From positions 76,547,491 to 76,611,490 of the forward strand of contig CM047806.1 in assembly GCA_026214975.1 (NCBI GenBank): 64,000 bases of DNA. The letters are read 5' to 3'. The notes below the pieces were generated by a model. That model did not search any database and was not told the origin of the DNA. It saw only the letters and a program-made list of their open reading frames with translations. Both the position numbers and the translations under genes were made by a program. This document shows positions 55,701 through 64,000 of this stretch, piece after piece. The stretch comes from Gentiana macrophylla. Lineage: Eukaryota; Streptophyta; Magnoliopsida; Gentianales; Gentianaceae. The first letter of the stretch is position 1. Every line of letters starts with the position of its first letter.

Positions 55701-58700
55701 GCGTTTGTAATTCTCTTTGAAATCTTGATGTGATATCGACCGAGCGATAAATAAGGCGCGCGCCGGCGCAAGCGGCAAGCAAAGCGGAGGCGAGAATGGC
55801 CTTGTACAAAGAATCAAAAATCACACGTTAAATTACTCTCTATACGAAAAAAAAGTCTGAAAAAAAGCGTTTGTAATTCTCTTTTTGGAAATTGATTGAT
55901 GTGATATCGACGAGCGATAAATCAAAAAAAGGCGCGCGGCAAAGCGGCAAGCAAAGCGGAGCGAGAATGGCCTTGTACAAAGAATCAAAAATCACACCGT
56001 TAAGTACTCACCGTTAAAGTACTCTATGGGTAAAAAAAAATCAAAAAAAAAGCGTTTGTAATTCTCTTTGAAAAATGATGTGATGTGATATCGACCGAGC
56101 GATAAATAAGCGCGCGGCGCGGCGCAAGCGGCAAAGCAAAGCGGAGGCGAGAATGGCCTTGTACAAGGAATCAAAAAAATCACCGTTAAGTACTCTATGG
56201 GTACAAAAAAAAAAAAAAAAAAAAAAAGCGTTTGTAATTCTCTTTGAAATCTTGATGTGATATCGACGAGCGATAAATAAAGGCACGCGCGGCGGCGCAA
56301 GCGGCAAGCAAAGCGGAGCGAGAATGGCCTTGTACAAGAATCAAAAATCACACGATTTAAGTACTCTATGGGTAAAAAAAAGTCTGAAAAAAAAAGCGTT
56401 TGTAATTCTCTTTGAAATCTTGATGATGTGATATCGACGAGCGATAAATAAGGCGCGCCGGCGCAAGCGGCAAGCAAAGCGGAGGCGAGAATGGCCTTGT
56501 ACAAAGAATCAAAAATCACGATTAAGTACTCTATATGGAGTGGTAAAAAAAAAAAAAAAAAAAGCGTTTGTAATTCTCTTTGAAATCTTGATGTGATATC
56601 GACGAGCGAGCGATAAATAAAGCGCGCGCGCCGGCGCAAGCAAGGCAAGCAAAGCGGAGGCGAGAATGGCCTTGTACAAGGAATCAAAAATCACACACGA
56701 TTAAGTACTCTATGGGTAAAAAAAAGTCTGAAAAAAAAAAAAAGCGTTTGTAATTCTCTTTTGAAATCTTGATGTGATATCGACGAGCGATAAATAAGGC
56801 GCGCGCGGCGCAAGCGGCAAGCAAAGCGGAGGCGAGAATGGCCTTGTACAAGAATCAAAAAAATCACACGATTAAGTACTCTATGGGTTAAAAAAAAAGT
56901 CTGAAAAAAAAAAGCGTTTGTAATTCTCTTTGAAATCTTGATGTGATATCGACGAGCGATAAATAAGGCGCGCCGGCGGTATAAGCGGCAAGCAAAGCGG
57001 AGGCGAGAATGGCCTTGTACAAGAGAATCAAAAATCACACGATTTAAGTACTCTATGGGTACAAAAAAAAGTCTGAAAAAAAAAGCGTTTGTAATTCTCT
57101 TTGAAAATTGATGTGATGTGATATCGACGAGCGATAATAAATAAGCGCGCGCGGCGCAAGCGGCAAGCAAAGCGGAGGCCAGAATGGCCTTGTACAAGGA
57201 ATCAAAAATCACACCGTTAAGTACTCTATGGGTAAAAAAAAGTCTGAAAAAAAGCGTTTGTAATTCTCTTTTGAAATCTTGATGTGATATCGACCGAGCG
57301 ATAAATAAGGCGCGCGCGGCGCAAGCGGCAAGCAAAGCAAAGCGAGGCCTTGTACAAGAATCAAAAATGGCCTTGTACAAAAATCAAAAATCACACGATT
57401 AAGTACTCTATGGTAAATAAAAAAAGTAAAAAAAAAAAGCGTTTGTAATTCTCTTTGAAAATCGATGTGATATCGACGAAAAAAGCGATAAATAAGGCGC
57501 GGCGATAAGCGGCAAGCGGCAAGCAAAAAAGCGGGAGGCGAAGAATGGCCTTGTACAAGAATCAAAAATCACACGATTAAGTACTCTATGGGTAAAAAAA
57601 AAGTAAAAAAAAGCGTTTGTAATTCTCTTTTTGAATCTGCGATGTGATATCGACGAGCGATAAATAAATAAGGCGCGCGCGCAAGCAAGCAGCAAGCAAA
57701 GCGGAGGCGAGAATGGCCTTGTACAAGAATCAAAAAATCACACGATTAAAGTACTCTATGGTGTAAAAAAAAAGTCTGAAAAAAAGCGTTTGTAATTCTC
57801 TTTGAAATCTTGATGTGATATCGACGGCGAGCGATAAAAAAAGGCGCGCGGCGCAAGCGGCAAGCAAAGCGGAGGCGAGAATGGCCTTGTACAAGAATCA
57901 AAAATCACACCGTTAAAGTACTCTATGGGTAAAAAAAAAAGTAAAAAAAAAAAGCGTTTGTAATTCTCTTTTGAAATGCGATGTGATATCGACGAGCGAT
58001 AAATAAGCGCGCGCGCGGCGCAAGCGGCAAAGCAAAGCGGAGGCGAGAATGGCCTTGTACAAAGAATCAAAAATCACACGATTAAGTACTCTATGGGTAC
58101 AAAAAAAAAAAAAAAAAAAAAAGCGTTTGTAATTCTCTTTTGAAATCTTGATGTGATATCGACGAGCGATAAGGCACGCGCGGCAAGCGCGGAAGCAAGC
58201 GGCAAGCAAAAAGCGGAGGCGAGAATGGCCTGGGTGAACAAGGAATCAAAAAAATCACATTAAGTTAAAGTATAAAAAGGTAAAAAAAGTTTCTAAAAAA
58301 AAAGCGTTTGTAATTCTCTTTGAAATCTTGATGTGATATCGACGATAAATAAATAAATAAGGCGCGCAAGCGCGGCAAGCGGCAAGCAAAGCGGAGGCGA
58401 GAATGGCCTTGTACAAGGAATCAAAAATCACCACGTTAAAGTACTCTATGGGTAAAAAAAAAAAATGAAAAAAAAGCGTTTGTAATTCTCTTTTGAAATC
58501 TTGATGTGATATCGACGAGCGATAAATAAGGCGCGCGCCGGCGCAAGCGGCAAAGCAAAGCGGAGGCGAGAATGGCCTTGTACAAAGAATCAAAAATCAC
58601 ACGATTAAGTACTCTATGGGTACAAAAAAAAATAAAAAAAAAAAAGCGTTTGTAATTCTCTTTGGAAATCTTGATGTGATATCGACGAGCGATAAATAAG

Positions 58701-61700
58701 GCGCGCGGTAAAGCAAGCAAGCAAGGCAAGCAAAGCGCGAGAATCAAAAAGAATGGCCTTGTACAAGGAATCAAAAATCACACGTTTTAAGTACTCTATG
58801 GGTACGAAAAAAAGTCTGAAAAAAAGCGTTTGTAATTCTCTTTGGAAAAAATGATGTGATATCGACGAGCGATAAATAAACGCGCGCGCGGCGCAAGCGG
58901 CAAGCAAAGCGGAGGCGGAATGGCCTTGTACAAGAATCAAAAATCACACACGATTAAAGTACTCTATAAAAGTAAAAAAAAAAGTGAAAAAAAAGCGTTT
59001 GTAATTCTCTTTGAAAATCTTGATGTGATATCGACGAGCGATAAATAAGGCGCGCGCGGTAGCAAGCGGCAAAGCAAAGCGGAGGCGAGAATGGCCTTGT
59101 ACAAAGAATCAAAAATCACACCGTTAAGTACTCTATGGGTAAAAAAAAAAGTCTGAAAAAAAAAGCGTTTGTAATTCTCTTTGAAATCTTGATGTGATGT
59201 GATATCGACGAGCGATAAATAAGGCGCGCGCGCGGCGCAAGCGGCAAGCAAAGCGGAGGCGAGAATGGCCTTGTACAAGAATCAAAAATCACACGTTAAG
59301 TACTCTATGGGTAAAAAAAAAAAAAAAAAAGCGTTTGTAATTCTCTTTTGAAATCTTGATGTGATATCGACGAGCGATAAATAAGCGCGCGCGGCAAGCA
59401 AGCAAGCAAAGCGGAGGAGGCGAATGGCCTTGTACAAGAATCAAAAATCACACGTTAAGTACTCTAAAAAGTAAAAAAAAAAAAGTGAAAAAAAAGCGTT
59501 TGTAATTCTCTTTGAAATCTGATGTGATGTGATATCGACGAGCGATAAAAAAAGGCGCGCGGCGCAAGCGGCAAGGCAAAGCGGAGGCGAATGGCCTTGT
59601 ACAAGGAATCAAAAATCACCACGATTTAAGTACTCTATGGAGTACAAAAAAAGTAAAAAAAAAAAGCGTTTGTAATTCTCTTTTGAAATCGATGATGATA
59701 TCGATCGACGATAAATAAATAACGCGCGCGCGCGGCGCAAGCGGCAAAGCAAAGCGAGAGCGAGAATGGCCTTGTACAAGAATCAAAAATCACACCGTTA
59801 AGTACTCTATGGGTACAAAAAAGTCTGAAAAAAAAGCGTTTGTAATTCTCTTTGGAAATCTTGATGTGATATCGACGAGCGATAAATAAATGCGCGCGCG
59901 CGGCGCAAGCGGCAAAAAAAAGCGAGAATGAAAGCAGAATGGCCTTGTACAAAAAAAAAAACACGTTTTAATTAAGTACTCTATGGGTGCGAAAAAAAAA
60001 AAAAAAAAAAGCGTTTGTAATTCTCTTTGAAATATTGATGTGATATCGAGCGAGCGATAAATAAGCGCGTTTGTAAGCGCTTTAAAGCGCAAGCGAGCGA
60101 AAAGCAAAGCGGAGCGAAGAATGGCCTTGTACAAGAATCAAAAATCACACGTTAAGTACTCTATGGGTAAAAAAAAAGTCTGAAAAAAAAGCGTTTGTAA
60201 TTCTCTTTGAAATCTGATGATGTGATATCGACGAGCGAGCGATAAATAAGGCACGCGGCGGCGCAAGCGGCAAGCAAAGCGGAGGCGAGAATGGCCTTGT
60301 ACAAGAATCAAAAAAATCACACCGTTAAGTACTACTCTATGGGTACGAAAAAAAAAATGAAAAAAAGCGTTTGTAATTCTCTTTGAAATCTTGATGTGAT
60401 ATCGACGAGCGATAAATAAGGCGCGCGGCGCAAGCGGCAAGCAAAAAAGCGGAGGCGAATGGCCTTGTACAAGAATCAAAAATCCACGACGTTAAGTACT
60501 CTATGGGTACAAAAAAAGTAAAAAAAAAAGCGTTTGTAATTCTCTTTTGAAATCTTGATGTGATATCGACGAGCGATAAATAAGGCACGCGGCGCGCAAG
60601 CGGCAAGCAAAGCGGAGGCGAGAATGGCCTTGTACAAGGAATCAAAAATCACACGATTAAGTACTCTATGGGTACAAAAAAAAGTATGTACGAAAAAAAA
60701 AAGCGTTTAATAATTCTCTTTGAAAAATCTTGATGATGATATCGAGCGAGCGATAAACGCGGCGCGCGCGCAGCAAAAAGCAAAAAAAGCAAAGCGGAGG
60801 CGAGAATGGCCTTGTACAAAATCAAAAAAAAAATCACACGAAAAAAGTACTCTGAAAAAATGAAATGAGTAAAAAAAAATCTGAAAAAAAAGCGTTTGTA
60901 ATTCTCTTTGAAATGATGATGTGATATCGACGAGCGATAAATAAAGGCGCGCGGCAAGCAAGCGGCAAAAAAAAAGCGGAGGCGAGAATGGCCTTGTACA
61001 AGAATCAAAAAATCACACGTTAAAGTACTCTATGGGTACGAAAAAAAGTCTGAAAAAAGCGTTTGTAATTCTCTTTTGAAATCTTGATGTGATATCGACG
61101 AGCGATAAATAAAACGCGCGCGCCGGCGCAAGCGGCAAGCAAAGCGGAGGCGAGAATGGCCTTGTACAAGGAATCAAAAATCACACGATTAAGTACTCTA
61201 TGGTAAAAAAAAAGTCTGAAAAAAAGCGTTTGTAATTCTCTTTGAAATCTTGATGTGATATCGACGAGCGATAAATAAAATAACGCGCATAAGCGCAAGC
61301 AAAGCGGAGGCGAGAAAGCAAAGCGGAGGCAAAGAATGGCCTTGTACAAGAATCAAAAAATCACACACGTTTTAAGTACTCTATGGAGTCGAAAAAAAAA
61401 ATGAAGCGCGTTTGTTTGTAATTCTCTTTGGAAATCGATGATGATGTGATATCGACGAGCGATAAATAAAGGCACGCGCGGCAAGCGGCAAGCAAAGCGG
61501 AGGCGAGAATGGCCTTGTACAAGAATCAAAAAATCACACACGTTTAAGTACTCTATGAGTAAAAAAAAATGTAAAAAAAAAAGCGTTTGTAATTCTCTTT
61601 TGAAATCTTGATGTGATATCGAGACGAGCGATAAATAAGGCGCGCGGCGCAGCAAGCGGCAAAGCAAAGCGGAGGCGAGAATGGCCTTGTACAAAGAATC

Positions 61701-64000
61701 AAAAATCACACCGTTAAGTACTCTATGGGTAAAAAAAAAGTCTGAAAAAAAAGCGTTTGTAATTAATTCTTTTGGAAATCTTGATGTGATATCGACGAGC
61801 GATAAATAAGCGCGCGCCGGCGCAAGCGGCAAGCAAAGCGGAGGCGAGAATGGCCTTGTACAAGAATCAAAAATCACACGTTAAGTACTCTATGGGTACA
61901 AAAAAAAAAGTCTGAAAAAAAAAGCGTTTGTAATTCTCTTTTGAAATCTTGATGTGATATCGACGAGAGCGATAAATAAAGGCGCGCGCAAGCGGCGCAA
62001 AGCGGCAAGCAAAAGCGGAGGCGAATGGCCTTGTACAAAGAATCAAAAAAATCACACGATTAAGTACTACTCTATGGAGTACGAAAAAAGTCTGCAAAAA
62101 AAAAGCGTTTGTAATTCTCTTTGGAAATCTTGATGTGATATCGAGCGAGCGATAAATAAGGCGCGCGGCGCAAGCGGCAAGCAAAGCGGAGGCGAGAATG
62201 GCCTTGTACAAAGAATCAAAAATCACACACGATTAAGTACTCTATGGGGTAAAAAAAAGTCTGAAAAAAAAAGCGTTTGTAATTCTCTTTGAAATCTTGA
62301 TGTGATATCGACGAGCGATAAATAAATAAGGCACGCGCGGCAAGCAAGCGCGCAAGCAAAGCGGAGGCAAGAATGGCCTTGTACAAGAATCAAAAAAATC
62401 ACACGTTAAGTACTCTATGGAGTACGAAAAAAAGTCTGAAAAAAAAAAGCGTTTGTAATTCTCTTTGAAATCTTGATGTGATATCGACGAGCGATAAATA
62501 AGGCGCGCGGCGCAAGCGGCAAAAAAAGCGGAGGCGAAGAATGGCCTTGTACAAGGAATCAAAAATCACACGATTAAGTACTCTATGGGTAAAAAAAAAA
62601 AGTCTGAAAAAAAAAAGCGTTTGTAATTCTCTTTGAAATCTTGATGTGATATCGACGAGCGATACGCGCGCGCGCGCGGCGCAAGCGGCAAAGCAAAGCG
62701 GAGGCGAGAATGGCCTTGTACAAGGAATCAAAAATCACACGATTAAGTACTCTATGGGTACAAAAAAAAGTAAAAAAAAAAGCGTTTGTAATTCTCTTTT
62801 TGAAATGATGATGTGATCGATGTGATATCGAGCGCGAGCGATAAATAAGAAGGCGCGGCGGCAAAAAAAGCGGCAAAAAGCAAAAGCGGAATCTTGAAAA
62901 AAAGAATGGCCTTGTACAAGAATCAAAAAAATTAAGTACTGTGATGGAGTACAAAAAAAATCTGAAAAAAAAGCGTTTGTAATTCTCTTTGGAAATCTGA
63001 TGATGATGATATCGACGAGCGATAAATAAGGCGCGCGGCGGCGCAAGCGGCAAAGCAAAGCGGAGGCGAGAATGGCCTTGTACAAGGAATCAAAAATCAC
63101 ACGATTAAGTACTCTATGGGTAAAAAAAAAGTCTGAAAAAAAGCGTTTGTAATTCTCTTTGAAATCTTGATGTGATATCGACGAGCGATAAATAAGGCGC
63201 GCGCGCAAGCAAAGCGGCAAGCAAAGCGGAGGCGAGAATGGCCTTGTACAAGAATCAAAAATCACACGTTTAAGTACTCTATGGGTACAAAAAAAAAGTC
63301 TGAAAAAAAGCGTTTGTAATTCTCTTTGAAATCTTGTGATGATATCGACGACGAGCGATAAATAAAAGCGCGCGCGCGCAAGCGGCAAGCAAAGCGCAGG
63401 CGAAGCAAAGCGGAGGAATCAAAGAATGGCCTTGTACAAAGAAAAAAAAAATCGTTTGTAATTAAAGTACTCTATGAGCGATAAAAAAAAAAAAAAGTTT
63501 GAAAAAAAAGCGTTTGTAATTCTCTTTGAAATCTTGATGTGATATCGAGCGATAAGCGATAAATAAGGCCGCGCGCGCAAAAAAAGCGGCAAGCAAAAGC
63601 GGAGGCGAGAATGGCCTTGTACAAGGAATCAAAAATCACACGATTAAAGTACTCTATGGGAAAAAAAAAAGTCTGAAAAAAAAGCGTTTGTAATTCTCTT
63701 TTGAAATCTTGATGTGATATCGACGAGCGATAAATAAGGCGCGCGCCGGCGCAAGCGGCAAGCAAAAGCGGAGGCGAGAATGGCCTTTACAAAGAATCAA
63801 AAAATCACACCGTTAAGTACTCTATGGGTGAAAAAAAAAAAATGAAAAAAAAGCGTTTGTAATTCTTTGAAATCTTGAAATCGACGATGAGCGATAAATG
63901 ATATCGAATAAGCGGCAAGCGATAAATAAAGCGCTTGCGCGGCGCAAGCAAGCAAAGGAATCATGAATGGCCTTGTACAAGAAAAAAAATCACACGTTTA
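52728..64000. repeat. Satellite array, about 66 monomers of roughly 171 bp, runs off the window
   Basis: The string TTTGTAATTCTCTTTGAAATC recurs about 66 times between 52731 and 63850, with spacing of about 157 to 200 and an average near 171. Each monomer contains, in order: that string, GATGTGATATCGACGAGCG, a CG-rich GGCGCGCC-like core, AAGCGGCAAGCAAAGCGGAGG, the palindrome CCTTGTACAAGG, TCACACGTTAAGTACTC and an A-rich tract. Copies differ mainly by small duplications, A-run length and CG-core length. Long minus-strand frames through the array reflect scarcity of stops in the monomer and are not proteins. Read on the minus strand, the first monomer runs into the gypsy-D integrase. Confidence 0.92.

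Noticed and set aside
53000..63800. Many minus-strand frames of 100-230 residues across the satellite array
   Set aside because: They overlap in all frames, change frame at every monomer and follow the repeat unit. They come from a stop-poor monomer, not from a gene family.
52728..64000. CRISPR-like array
   Set aside because: There are no unique spacers; the whole unit repeats with noise. Length and plant context fit a satellite.

Overview
This window looks like repeat-dense plant nuclear DNA, probably from a eudicot. It is AT-rich and holds Sirevirus-type Ty1/copia elements, an Athila/Tat-type Ty3/gypsy element, MITE-like hairpins and a large satellite array. I see no intact host gene, tRNA, rRNA or CRISPR. 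Nearly all coding sequence is retrotransposon-derived and broken by frameshifts and stops.

Layout. 1-2.3 kb: AT-rich DNA with two MITE-like inverted-repeat elements. 2.55-50.1 kb: remnant of an old minus-strand Sirevirus (copia-A) that lacks both LTRs, hosts two later insertions and carries an internal inversion. The first insertion is copia-B (5804-36038, plus strand, LTRs about 1.7 kb, perfect TSD TCCTC). Its gag gene is split by an Athila/Tat-type gypsy element on the minus strand (7766-24142, LTRs about 2.0 kb, near-TSD CTCGA/CTCAG). The second is copia-C (39843-49124, plus strand, perfect TSD GAATC), a non-autonomous element with three LTR copies and no pol. Copia-A gag resumes to the right of copia-C and ends near 50.1 kb. 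50.1-51.8 kb: a degenerate plus-strand env-like ORF and its leader, from another element. 51.8-52.7 kb: a candidate LTR and the pol C-terminus of a second minus-strand gypsy (gypsy-D). 52.73-64.0 kb: about 66 copies of a roughly 171-bp satellite that starts inside the gypsy-D integrase region and runs off the window.

How the parts work together. Each autonomous element carries gag, protease, integrase, RT and RNase H, plus post-pol (env-like) ORFs. The gypsy has two diverged env-like ORFs, and between pol and those ORFs a small basic cysteine-rich ORF that I tentatively compare with carlavirus-type nucleic-acid-binding proteins. Copia-C would depend on enzymes supplied by a related Sirevirus.

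Caution on sequence quality. Related copies differ again and again at CTG and CAG trinucleotides (CTG to TCG, CAG to CGA). This looks more like a basecalling or consensus artefact at methylated CHG sites than biological mutation, so individual frameshifts and stops should not be over-read. All element names here (copia-A, -B, -C, gypsy-D) are local labels.
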